This document shows, in pieces, positions 35,552 through 44,828 of a stretch of 64,000 nucleotides of DNA. The translations under genes were made by a program, and so were the position numbers. Source of the stretch: Methanospirillum lacunae (GTDB lineage Archaea > Halobacteriota > Methanomicrobia > Methanomicrobiales > Methanospirillaceae); NCBI RefSeq assembly GCF_003173355.1, contig NZ_QGMY01000002.1, forward strand, positions 248,001-312,000, given 5' to 3'. The notes under the pieces are model-generated. The model searched no databases. It saw only the letters and a list, made by a program, of their open reading frames with translations, and was not told where the DNA came from. Every line of letters starts with the position of its first letter. Within the stretch, counting starts at the first letter, position 1.

Positions 35552-36328
35552 ATGAGCGAGGAAAAAAGAATTTCTCCCGGATACCGGTGGCTGAGGTGCG
35601 ATCTTCATACTCACACCCCTGTCTCCTGTGACACTCCTGAAATGAATGGAGTTTCAGAGACAGAATGGCTCACTTCTTTCATGAAGCATCGTATCGATCT
35701 TGTTGCCATTACTGATCATAACACTGGTAGGTGGATCGATTCCCTGAAATATGCCTACTCCAATATGAAATGTAATAATTCCTCATTTTTTCGCCCAATC
35801 ATCCTTATCCCGGGAGTTGAAATTACCACCGCAGATGGTATTCACCTTCTGGCTTTGTTTGATCTCAAAGCGACGACATCATTTATTGAGGATTTCTTGA
35901 CTCTACTTGGCTCTCCTGTTGAAACACGGGGTGACTCATCCTGTATTGCCGGAATAGGAACCTTTGCTATCATAAAACTGATCACTGCACATGGTGGACT
36001 TGCTATTCCTGCTCATATTGACCGAAAACGCGGGAAAGGATTACTCAATCTTGAACCCGGGTTACTGATTCCTATCCTTGAATCCAATGAGATACAGGTG
36101 GTTGAATCCCTTAGTGAAAGGGCTGGATGGCCACCATGTGGAAAAACCTGGAGGGTGGTTGCGGGATCTGATTCTCACATGCTTTCTTCTGAAGATCCCT
36201 ATTCCCGGTTTCCCGGTTGTATCTATACAAAGATCATCATGAAATCTGGAACACTCCAGGACCTGGTTCAGGCATTAGGCCGCCCTAAGGGAATTCGCCG
36301 GGTAATACCTGAACATTATATTGAGTAA
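35552..36328 (+). CDS. PHP-domain metal-dependent phosphoesterase, stand-alone
   Basis: A 258-residue protein with the PHP metal motifs CDLHTHTPVS at about 21-30, AITDHNTG at about 53-60, PGVEITT, PAHID and a final AGSDSH. The entry sequence YRWLRCDLHTHTP and insert pattern resemble the N-terminal half of PHP-ATPase fusion proteins, but here the ATPase half is absent: the stop at 36328 is followed within 72 bases by a convergent gene. It may be a functional single-domain hydrolase or a truncated fusion. Likely cytoplasmic. Confidence 0.85.
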   Translation: MSEEKRISPGYRWLRCDLHTHTPVSCDTPEMNGVSETEWLTSFMKHRIDLVAITDHNTGRWIDSLKYAYSNMKCNNSSFFRPIILIPGVEITTADGIHLLALFDLKATTSFIEDFLTLLGSPVETRGDSSCIAGIGTFAIIKLITAHGGLAIPAHIDRKRGKGLLNLEPGLLIPILESNEIQVVESLSERAGWPPCGKTWRVVAGSDSHMLSSEDPYSRFPGCIYTKIIMKSGTLQDLVQALGRPKGIRRVIPEHYIE

Positions 36329-36400
36329 GAGATGTTCTCCGGCACCAGTTCTTCAGAACACAACCAAATGCTTCCTCTCTCTAAAATGGATGTGGATATA

Positions 36401-37384
36401 TTACAGGCTGATATCAAGAGCTGCTTGTATTGATGTGACATTCATCCCTGTGCTGAGTCTTCCACCATACAGAAGTTCGATCGCCTCATTATCAAGTTCT
36501 GATAAATTTGAACGATAGTTTGACTTGGTATAAAAGAAACTATCAGTGTCAGCACTGGTTTCCCCGTGAAACCCAAGATTCCAGAGCAGGGATTTTATGA
36601 GATAATATCGTCGCTCCTGTCCTTCCAATCCATCCCAAAGGTAGACATATCCTGGTGCGATAATTCCTACCAGTGTTCCAGTATTATCTTTCAGCAGTTC
36701 TTCAGATGCGGATTTGTATTTGTCTTTTTTGTAATTATCAAGGAACTGCCGTGTAGTAATTTTAATCCGGTAATAATGATACGGGATCTCTTCGTAGTTG
36801 TTTTTTAGTTCGCCTTTGAGTACTGATTCGTCTTCAAACTGTGTGGTCGTGGAGAGATTGTTGAACGTTCGTGCAAACGCCAGAACAGTGTTTACATCAT
36901 CCCTGGTATATCCTTCATCAAACCAGATCATATAATCTTTGTCACCCTGAAGAAGGGTAATATTAGCATTGTCCTTTCCGAATACTATCGCAAGCAGATG
37001 CTGAACAATTGAATCCTTGATATCTGTATCATTTCTCATTTGGAGCAGGTACTCATCAGACTGCAGATCTCCCCTGATGTAAAGAACTTCTGGAGTTGAG
37101 ACTCCGATGGTCATTCCCGGACCAATTTTTAAAATCTGGTCCCTGGATCCCGTATTTGTCAGAATTGTTTTAAGCAGATCAGGGGATACAAGTTTAATCT
37201 CAAAAATGGGTTCAGAATCATTCTGTATATTAGTTTCTTGAGATGAAATCAGGCTTGAAGAATCGTAAATACTGCCATTACTGGCCTTCTGTGAGACCGG
37301 ATTATCACCTGTACAATTACCTGCCACCCCCAAACATAACAGGAGGATAAGACAACAATATACCGGAAACCGGTAATTCCCCAT
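36401..37384 (-). CDS. Exported DUF2927-like protein A
   Basis: A 327-residue secreted protein, paralogous to the divergent gene at 37556. It has a signal peptide (VYCCLILLLCLGVAG). Shared blocks between the two are TTQFEDESVL / TTEFEDEDVI, NNYEEIPYHYYRIKI / SNYEVIPYNYYNIKI, the LVGII region and the C-terminal LDNEAIELLYGGRLSTG. The ending, including RRYYLIKSLLWNLGFHG and SFFY...LSELD, resembles DUF2927 (lytic-type Zn-protease-fold domain), but no HExxH motif is seen. The cysteine near the signal end is not a good lipobox. Function unknown. Confidence 0.75.
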   Translation of the reverse strand: MGNYRFPVYCCLILLLCLGVAGNCTGDNPVSQKASNGSIYDSSSLISSQETNIQNDSEPIFEIKLVSPDLLKTILTNTGSRDQILKIGPGMTIGVSTPEVLYIRGDLQSDEYLLQMRNDTDIKDSIVQHLLAIVFGKDNANITLLQGDKDYMIWFDEGYTRDDVNTVLAFARTFNNLSTTTQFEDESVLKGELKNNYEEIPYHYYRIKITTRQFLDNYKKDKYKSASEELLKDNTGTLVGIIAPGYVYLWDGLEGQERRYYLIKSLLWNLGFHGETSADTDSFFYTKSNYRSNLSELDNEAIELLYGGRLSTGMNVTSIQAALDISL

Positions 37385-37555
37385 ACCAGAAGTGATTCAT
37401 AAATGGATATAATATTTGTTTAAATTTAATATATGGCAGTATATTGCTCTATATTCTTGTTTTATCATCTCAATTATCTCTATTCTTATATTGCGTCAAT
37501 ATTGTTCTTTAGAGTGGCAAAATACTGAAATATAACTGAGATTAATAGATAAATT

Positions 37556-38572
37556 GTGAAGATCAAAGCCTTTTATCTGGTTCTTTTTACTCTGATATGT
37601 GCAGTCATGATGGCAGGATGTACCGGTCAGACCGGAGATAAAAACAGTGGAATGGTTTCCAACCATACAGTCAATGGATCAGTTCCTGATGTAAGCAGTT
37701 TAACAAGCACCGACGAATCAGCGAAAAAAACACTGGTCCATACGGGGCCCGCTGAAACCGGAGGTACCTATTACAATATCAGGATTGTACCGGCATCAGA
37801 ACTGGATAAACTTCAGAAAGAGATGGGTCCGGATGAATATCTGATAAAGAACGATAAGGATTACGTTCTTGGAATTGTTTCATCACGTGGTCTGACTCTT
37901 CGTGGAGATCTGATGCAGATTGAGAAGGAAACCGGAAGCACTGGCAAAGAGTTTGATAAAGAGGATGTAGTGCTTCATCTGCTAGATATCACTTTCGGTC
38001 TTGACAATTCAAAAATTAAACTCTTTAAATCAGATAAAAAGTATCAGTTCTGGCTTGATGGTTATTATACAGACTCAGAAATTGCGTATGTGAAAAACCT
38101 CTCAACCATGTTCAACTCTCTCTCAGGTACAACTGAATTTGAGGATGAAGATGTTATACTTGGTTTCCTTCAGTCAAATTATGAAGTAATTCCATATAAT
38201 TATTACAATATTAAAATCTTCACCGAAAAAATGCTCCAGCAGTACTATGATGACAAGAAGAAAGACAGTGATCACCTGATAAAAAATAAAAACGGGGTAC
38301 TTATCGGGATCGTGAATGACGATTATATTTACCTGGTCAATACCCTGAGCGAAGAGGATCAGAGGTACTACATTCTGAAAGGGTTGCTGTATAGCATGGG
38401 GCTTCATGGCGTTTCATACAAAAATAAAGAAAGTATCTTTTACAGAAATGAGGGAATGAATCGTGAACTCAGTGACCTTGACAAGGAAGCTATTAAAATC
38501 CTGTATGGTGGGGGTCTTAAGACCGGTGACACACTTGAGGCTGCAAGAAAGACATTTGGGCTTTCAACCTGA
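37556..38572 (+). CDS. Exported DUF2927-like lipoprotein B
   Basis: A 338-residue predicted lipoprotein with lipobox MAGC (Cys22), starting at GTG. It is a paralogue of the divergent protein A, roughly one third identical by eye, and shares the C-terminal DUF2927-like ending QRYYILKGLLYSMGLHG, ESIFYRNEGMNRELSDLDKEAIKILYGGGLKTG. A mid region TFGLDNSKIKLFKSDKKYQFWLDGYYT is also conserved in A. No metal-binding HExxH is present. The 170-base gap between the pair should hold divergent promoters, so they may be co-regulated. Confidence 0.8.
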   Translation: MKIKAFYLVLFTLICAVMMAGCTGQTGDKNSGMVSNHTVNGSVPDVSSLTSTDESAKKTLVHTGPAETGGTYYNIRIVPASELDKLQKEMGPDEYLIKNDKDYVLGIVSSRGLTLRGDLMQIEKETGSTGKEFDKEDVVLHLLDITFGLDNSKIKLFKSDKKYQFWLDGYYTDSEIAYVKNLSTMFNSLSGTTEFEDEDVILGFLQSNYEVIPYNYYNIKIFTEKMLQQYYDDKKKDSDHLIKNKNGVLIGIVNDDYIYLVNTLSEEDQRYYILKGLLYSMGLHGVSYKNKESIFYRNEGMNRELSDLDKEAIKILYGGGLKTGDTLEAARKTFGLST

Positions 38573-38766
38573 TCACCTGAAGGCAGCAGTTATCTGCTGG
38601 GTAAAATCCCTTTTTTCAATGATATTGTAATCCGAACCTTGGTCCCCTATACCCCTCTTGTCTCTCCATAGTTTCATGAGATAACGATTATGGCGATTAC
38701 AGTCAGAAGAAAATTATCTTCCTCTCTTCGATTGCCATGCCGGAAGGAAGGTAAATTAGAGGAAAA

Positions 38767-39759
38767 ATGAGGGACTCAGATTATTGCCTTTCACGGGTTA
38801 CAAATCGTAAGCAAAGGATAATTCAAGGAATAGATGCTTCGAACCGTGCAATCCAGGTCATCAGGGTTATCAGTCTTGCCATCAGGAATGCAAAGAATCA
38901 ACCCGTTTTAAACCTGGATGACTTAATGCAAAATGAGCATATACCGTTCACATATAGATCCACAATTATTGGTTCTCATAAAAGTCCAACCGGAAAAATA
39001 ACTATCCCTGGTCTTTTCCGGCTCCTTGAGATCATTTCAGATCAGGTGCGGATCATAACGCATTCGGTTGATTCAGACCTGTATGAATCCATGCCTGGTT
39101 TACATGAGAAGATCTCCCGATTATATTCATTTCAGGTCACGCTGAAAAATCTTGATTTTATCTTTGATGAAGAAAGAATCGTGTGCTTTTTGGGTGATGA
39201 TTACTCAGATGCCGATTCTCTTCTCGGGCAGATTAATTCCTGTAAATCCTCTTTCGAGACGATGCGAGACTGGTTTACTCCATGTTTAGAGTATGGTGCA
39301 CTCTGCTACCGGCTTGATTTAGTTGACCGGTTTATTGTCCGGTCCTTTATGCAAGGGGTAAACAAAGTAAAATCTGGTGAAATGTATACAGAATATCCAT
39401 TTGCCCTGGTTATACGTGATCTTGACAACCTTATCATTGGATACTTCCTTGATGATTCACCGGAAAAAATGTTCAGAATAGAGATCCAGGGGCTTTCAAT
39501 AACACTCAGTCTGTATAGTCCGGCTTCACCCAATCTTATGCCATCTGCAGGATTTCTTACCCCATTCTCCCTCCTCTGGAGAATGCATCCGAGTGAGTCG
39601 TCATCAGGATTTGATTCATCGGCACAAAGTTCACCACTCCTCACCGGTTCATTCCATGCACGTTCGTCTGATGAAGTTATGCAGTTTCTCTCTGATATCG
39701 GGTATCAGATAAGCAGATACTTCCCTGATCTTTCTCTGTGCGAAAGAATAGCCGGCTAA
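38767..39759 (+). CDS. Hypothetical cytoplasmic protein
   Basis: A 330-residue protein without signal peptide or membrane helices. It contains DASNRAIQVIRVISLAIR, KITIPGLFRLLEIISDQVR and a C-terminal SDEVMQFLSDIGYQISRYFPDL. The composition is that of a folded soluble protein, but I recognise no motif. An A/G-rich stretch before the ATG (GAGGAAAA) supports the start. It is convergent with the histidine kinase downstream (57-base gap). Confidence 0.6.
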   Translation: MRDSDYCLSRVTNRKQRIIQGIDASNRAIQVIRVISLAIRNAKNQPVLNLDDLMQNEHIPFTYRSTIIGSHKSPTGKITIPGLFRLLEIISDQVRIITHSVDSDLYESMPGLHEKISRLYSFQVTLKNLDFIFDEERIVCFLGDDYSDADSLLGQINSCKSSFETMRDWFTPCLEYGALCYRLDLVDRFIVRSFMQGVNKVKSGEMYTEYPFALVIRDLDNLIIGYFLDDSPEKMFRIEIQGLSITLSLYSPASPNLMPSAGFLTPFSLLWRMHPSESSSGFDSSAQSSPLLTGSFHARSSDEVMQFLSDIGYQISRYFPDLSLCERIAG

Positions 39760-39815
39760 CATTGAATGGTAGTATTGAATAAGATCTTTTTCTAAAAGGG
39801 TCTAGATTTATTCTA

Positions 39816-41669
39816 TTATTTTGCAGCAACCCTGAATGACCCGGCAGGAATGTGAATCTCAAACCTGACACCAACTCCTGGTATTCCAGTCTCCCTGATG
39901 GTAATACCGGTAAGAATCAGGATTTCTCTTATGATAAAGAGTCCAAGCCCGGTATTTTTACCAAATCCCTTTTTGAAGATCATATTCTTCTCCTTCTCAT
40001 CGATACCAACTCCGTCATCGGTATAGTAGAGGATACAGTCTTCTCCTGAATATGTATGAGATAGTGCAATTTTGGTTATTTTCCCTCCATGTCTGAGAGA
40101 ATTTTCAACAAGGTTGTAGAGGACCTTTTCAAGCATGGGATCGGCATATATCTCCAGTTGTTCCTCAGGAAGAGTAAGGGTGATATCAGTGATCAGGGAA
40201 CCGATAACTTGTTTTTTCATGAGATAATGGATCGATTGCCACTTAGGATGAACTGCTCCAAGATCCTGGTATTCTTTGGTAAATCCTATAAGGTTCTGAA
40301 TATCTTTTCCTGACTGTGAAATGATTTCAAGGGTCTCGATCACCGTAGTATCTTCAATATCTTCTTTGAGTATCTCACTATATCCTGAAATCAGCATCAC
40401 CTTATTGAGAATATCATGCCTGGTTATACTGGTAAGAAGATTGATCTGGTTGTTAGCCAGGGCGAGAGCCTGATACGCCTTTTTTATTTCATCGATGTTG
40501 TTTATCAAAAGCAATTTTGCCTGTTCGCCACTGATTGTGATAGATTGAGTTGAAAGAATGGTATGGCGTTTACTTCCATCAGGGAGCGGAATCTGGGTCT
40601 CCACTTTTTCTCCTGGAGAAAGACTGAGAATGATCCCGGTAATATCCTGATCCTCGTCCTTTGTCTGAAAAAAATTCGCATCCTGAAGAAGTGTCCCGAT
40701 GCAGGTCTTTTTATCAACTGAAAACCACTGTTCACACTGCCTGTTGAGATCAATTATTGTTCCATCAGGTTTGAAGATGAGAAGGGGATCAGGGACTTCC
40801 TGAAATATCGTGGTAAATCGCTCTTCATTCTCTTTGATGATCTTATCTGCCTCTTTTCTCCTGGTAATGTCACGGATAATATAGAGGATACTGTCCGGTC
40901 TTCCCTCCTCGTCCCTGATGACTTCTGCATGGCTTTCGATGTAGATGATAGTCCCATCCTTTTTCCATGCTTTGTACTCGCTTGGCCCGGTATTCTCTCC
41001 TGCCTTGAGTTTTCTGATATCATGTTTTGCCCTGCCTCGGTCTGACGGATGAATCATATCGAGAAAAGGTGTCCCGTATGGATAGTGATCATGTAGTGAG
41101 TACCCGAACATCAGAAATGCTGCAGGAGAGAGCATAAAGATCTTTCCAAGCATATCGACCATTGTTATGTTGTCTGGAGATGTCCGGATAATGGATTTGT
41201 ACAGTTCCTTGTTCTTCAGAGTAGCTGTTTCAAGTTCTTTTTGATGGGTAATATCCGCAAATGCCATAAATACGGCAGAAGTCTCATCGATTGTAATCAG
41301 ATTGGCAGAGAGAAGTGACCAGAACTCCCTTCCAAGTCGGGTAATAAGCCTGATCTCAAAATCTGTTATCTTTTCATCGTGTAAAAGTGCGGTAATAACT
41401 TTTTCCAGTTCTGTAGGTGTACTAAAGAAATCAACAGCATTAAGATGGTTGGTTGTGGCGGTCGGGGTTTCAAAAAGATGAGCTGCACGCTCATTAAACA
41501 TGAGGATTTTTTTATCTGATATATCTAGTACAATAGCAGGAAATGGAGCGGCATTTAGAACTTTATTATAATACCGTTTTTCTTCATGGTGGGATGCAAC
41601 TTGTCTGGTGAATACCAGATATGAAAAAAAAATGAGGACTATTCCCGTAAGGTAATATACTAAGTCCAT
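39816..41669 (-). CDS. Membrane PAS-domain sensor histidine kinase
   Basis: A 617-residue kinase: one N-terminal transmembrane helix (YLTGIVLIFFSYLVF), then at least three PAS domains (about 30-140, 145-265, 280-390), an H-box SITRHDILNKV that is a methanogen-type variant, and a HATPase domain with N-box VLYNLVENSLRHGG, G1 DDGVGID and GKNTGLGLFI. The last 60 residues closely resemble those of the kinase at 60105. The signal is presumably sensed in the cytoplasmic PAS domains. No receiver protein is adjacent; the nearest response regulator is at 58860. Confidence 0.9.
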   Translation of the reverse strand: MDLVYYLTGIVLIFFSYLVFTRQVASHHEEKRYYNKVLNAAPFPAIVLDISDKKILMFNERAAHLFETPTATTNHLNAVDFFSTPTELEKVITALLHDEKITDFEIRLITRLGREFWSLLSANLITIDETSAVFMAFADITHQKELETATLKNKELYKSIIRTSPDNITMVDMLGKIFMLSPAAFLMFGYSLHDHYPYGTPFLDMIHPSDRGRAKHDIRKLKAGENTGPSEYKAWKKDGTIIYIESHAEVIRDEEGRPDSILYIIRDITRRKEADKIIKENEERFTTIFQEVPDPLLIFKPDGTIIDLNRQCEQWFSVDKKTCIGTLLQDANFFQTKDEDQDITGIILSLSPGEKVETQIPLPDGSKRHTILSTQSITISGEQAKLLLINNIDEIKKAYQALALANNQINLLTSITRHDILNKVMLISGYSEILKEDIEDTTVIETLEIISQSGKDIQNLIGFTKEYQDLGAVHPKWQSIHYLMKKQVIGSLITDITLTLPEEQLEIYADPMLEKVLYNLVENSLRHGGKITKIALSHTYSGEDCILYYTDDGVGIDEKEKNMIFKKGFGKNTGLGLFIIREILILTGITIRETGIPGVGVRFEIHIPAGSFRVAAK

Positions 41670-41824
41670 AATTGAATCAGTTTTTCAGATAAGGTTTTTT
41701 CGTCTCTACGAAGTATCATCTCTCCTATATCACCTTCAAGACAGCCTCACGATTCTCTATTGATATCAGTTTACTCTAGTCAGGTTGCATCTGATAATAA
41801 GATTGGATTGTGAAAAGAGTTTTT

Positions 41825-44038
41825 TCAGGATATAAGGTTGAATAATGCAACAACATCCTGCAGATTGACCCTTCCATCATTACTGAAATCATAGGATGAG
41901 TCTGACATTGTTCCTGACACTATTCCCTGCATGAGTGCAACAACATCTTGCAGGTTTACCAGGCCGTTCTTATCAATATCGTATTTGGTATCGGATATTG
42001 AGAGAGTTGATATTTGATCTGACTGACTGGTACTATTCAGGACTGACGAACTGATTGGGTACTGATCTACTCCATTCAGACCCGGGCTATATGAGACATT
42101 ACAAAATCCGTCTGTATTTGGAGTACAGATATCAGAGTATCCGGGCTGGGTCGGATTTCCCCAGTAGTTACCTCCGATTAGGGTATGGCCGGTGATTCCA
42201 TTTCCTGTTTCAGGGGTAATATTCCATGTTGTATGAGAACTGTTTCCGGTCATCTCGACATTTCTGGTGTTGTTGAAATAGTTATTCCATATTTTTGTTT
42301 CAGTAACTGAGTCTATAATAAGGCCTCTCCCTTTGTTCTCCTGAATACTATTGCCCTGCATCGCCGAATAGTTGCCATAGATAAGTACTCCTCCTGCCCC
42401 ATTGGCTGATATGGTAGAGTTAATTACAGTTATTCCTTCTGCCAGGGAGGCAATTCCTGCTATATCGTTTGATGAGAGGGTAGTTCCAGAGATAAGAGTA
42501 TCAGGAGAGTCTTTGAGGTACAACCCGTCAAACTGGTTTTGTCTGGCTAAACTGTTTGTCACCGAGACATTTGTGCAGCCTGAAATAAGAAATCCCGATG
42601 GTCCACGCCTGCGAAGGCCTTGCTGATTGTGAGCATCACATTCCTCGAGTAGTAGTTTGTTTGTTTCAGAACAAAAGAAACCGACAAGATTGTTTTGCGC
42701 ACTACACGATCTGAATGTGATATTCTGGCTGCCTGCAACTGCATACCCGGCGATAAGATTTGTCTCGGTACTACTGTCAGTTACAGTGATATCTCTACTT
42801 CCATATCCAATCCTGACCCCAAATGTATTATCTAGTGCTGATATCCGGGAGAGAATGGCCGAATCAGTATTAATCAGGAAGATGCCTGCACCATTTTTAC
42901 TCAGCACCTGATCAACAACAGTCAGGTTCGTGCAGTTTACCGCATAGATGCACGAAGGATTGTCAGCGGCACTGATACTGGAATCCTTGTTTCCAAGCAG
43001 ATACCAGATAGGCCTCCCGTCCGCTAGGTTGGTTTTGTCAATATGATGCCAGTACTCTAAAGGGCTGTTTCCGGTGATATCAAGGTTGATTTTATTATTT
43101 TTGATGTTATTGCCGCTTGCACTAAAATCTTCAGCATTACTGAGGCTGAGTCCGACCTGGTTTTTTTCTATCAGATTCCCAACTAATATCCCACTTTTTG
43201 CTGATGATATCTCGATACCGGTGAGTGTATTCTCGCGAACCTGCGAACCTGATATCTGTGGACCGGTGCATCCTTCAGTTAGTGAGATACCATTAGCATC
43301 GTTTCCTGAGATGATCGAATCACGAATGATAAGCCCTGATGAGTTGCCCTGTGTTGAGACTCCTGACCCTGCACTGGAAGTGATTGTCGATGTATCGAGA
43401 GTGACTGTGGATGACCTTGTAACTTTCACACCATCTCCTACTCCTCCACTTCCACTTCCTGTTACCTGAACAGACGTAATCGTTACAGCATCAGAATTAG
43501 TGATACTCATCCCGTCTCCACCGGTTTCATCACCCTTAACCTGGGTTGATACAATTTCAGATCCGTTGATGATAACTGAAGAGGCATTGATAAGGGCAAT
43601 TCCTGAAATCTGGTTTACACTCAGTGAACAGTTCTGGATCGCTGCCACCTCGGTTTTATCCATTTTTATCCCTGTGTGAAAACCGGAAATTTTTACTGAT
43701 GATATACTTACATTTTTCAAAGTCGAATCCTTGCCCTCAACTTTGATACCAACTGTCTGATTTTGATCTGATACATTCGCCTCCAGTTTGTGACCCATCC
43801 CATCTATGAACACATTCCCTGAAAGGATAGTGATTGCATCTGTTCCATTCATCATTTCAGCGTCTGAAGAAAGAACATACGTGCCCGGGGTTGTGATTGT
43901 CACAGGAGGTGAGAGAATAATTTTTCCCTGGTATGATTCATTCAGGGCATCTTCACCAAATACTGCCGGAATGCCTGTTGATATTACAAGAATATAAAAA
44001 AAACAACCGGTAATGAATATTATTGGGTGTGATGACAT
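41825..44038 (-). CDS. NosD-type right-handed beta-helix surface protein with C-terminal dockerin
   Basis: A 737-residue exported protein: signal peptide (IIFITGCFFYILVISTGIPAVFG), then about 600 residues of parallel beta-helix repeats rich in NxS/T and GN motifs, a NosD/Kelch-like carbohydrate-binding linker (ITGHTLIGGNYWGNP), and at the C-terminus two dockerin calcium loops: YDIDKNGLVNLQDVVALMQGI and YDFSNDGRVNLQDVVALFNLI. Dockerins bind cohesin domains on scaffold proteins; no cohesin is in the window. Probably a surface polysaccharide-binding or adhesive protein. Confidence 0.88.
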   Translation of the reverse strand: MSSHPIIFITGCFFYILVISTGIPAVFGEDALNESYQGKIILSPPVTITTPGTYVLSSDAEMMNGTDAITILSGNVFIDGMGHKLEANVSDQNQTVGIKVEGKDSTLKNVSISSVKISGFHTGIKMDKTEVAAIQNCSLSVNQISGIALINASSVIINGSEIVSTQVKGDETGGDGMSITNSDAVTITSVQVTGSGSGGVGDGVKVTRSSTVTLDTSTITSSAGSGVSTQGNSSGLIIRDSIISGNDANGISLTEGCTGPQISGSQVRENTLTGIEISSAKSGILVGNLIEKNQVGLSLSNAEDFSASGNNIKNNKINLDITGNSPLEYWHHIDKTNLADGRPIWYLLGNKDSSISAADNPSCIYAVNCTNLTVVDQVLSKNGAGIFLINTDSAILSRISALDNTFGVRIGYGSRDITVTDSSTETNLIAGYAVAGSQNITFRSCSAQNNLVGFFCSETNKLLLEECDAHNQQGLRRRGPSGFLISGCTNVSVTNSLARQNQFDGLYLKDSPDTLISGTTLSSNDIAGIASLAEGITVINSTISANGAGGVLIYGNYSAMQGNSIQENKGRGLIIDSVTETKIWNNYFNNTRNVEMTGNSSHTTWNITPETGNGITGHTLIGGNYWGNPTQPGYSDICTPNTDGFCNVSYSPGLNGVDQYPISSSVLNSTSQSDQISTLSISDTKYDIDKNGLVNLQDVVALMQGIVSGTMSDSSYDFSNDGRVNLQDVVALFNLIS

Positions 44039-44324
44039 AGGATCAGGCTGTATTTATGTTTGGTTTCTGTTTATCATGAATCTGTGGGACCCCAGGGCAG
44101 TGTTGACAGATTATTTTGACTGTTTCATATCGAATGTTCCATAACCATAGATCTCATTTAACAGGTTTTTTCCACCGCGGTCTTTACCTCTATTATGATA
44201 TTCGGTCGCTTTGTCAAAATTTTGATATCTTAAATATAAACGTTTTTGCGAACTATTCGGATATTATGGAGAGGTTTTTTTCCTCAATCAAATGTCTTAT
44301 CCTCATAGCAGTTGAAACTCATTT

Positions 44325-44729
44325 ATGTCGATTATGAAATGGTCTGACGATTTAAGCGTGCATGTTGCTGAGATCGATCAGCAACATCAGCGCCTTATCG
44401 ATCTGATTAATAAGCTTCATGATGCAATGCTTGCAAAACAGGGAAAGCAGGTTGTATCTGAAATCATTGATGAGCTTGCTGCATATACAGTCTATCATTT
44501 TCAGGCTGAAGAGAAGTACATGGAGCAGTTTAAATATACCAAATACGTAGCTCACAAAAAGGAACATGGAGGTTTTGTTCAGGAGGTTGAAAAGTTCCAG
44601 AAAGATTTCGATTCAGGAAAACTCGGCCTTTCACTTGAGATTATGACCTTTTTACGTGACTGGGTTACAAAACATATCAAGGGAACTGATAAGCAGTATT
44701 CCGCCCTCTTTAAAGAGAACGGCCTATAG
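44325..44729 (+). CDS. Bacteriohemerythrin-like oxygen-binding protein
   Basis: A 134-residue four-helix protein that should bind O2 at a di-iron centre, useful for oxygen sensing or delivery in an anaerobe. All seven canonical ligands can be placed: His21 (DQQHQRL), His58 and Glu62 (YHFQAEEKYM), His77 and His81 (HKKEH), His117 and Asp122 (KHIKGTDK). Length equals the stand-alone family. It is a separate transcript, 100 bases before the helicase gene. Confidence 0.95.
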   Translation: MSIMKWSDDLSVHVAEIDQQHQRLIDLINKLHDAMLAKQGKQVVSEIIDELAAYTVYHFQAEEKYMEQFKYTKYVAHKKEHGGFVQEVEKFQKDFDSGKLGLSLEIMTFLRDWVTKHIKGTDKQYSALFKENGL

Positions 44730-44828
44730 GATTTTTCATCATCTTCTGCTCTTTTTATCATCAGGTGTTGTGAAACAAGGAACTTTTTTCTTACAGAGAT
44801 AAGAGGAAGAAAGACCAACAGGTATGGC

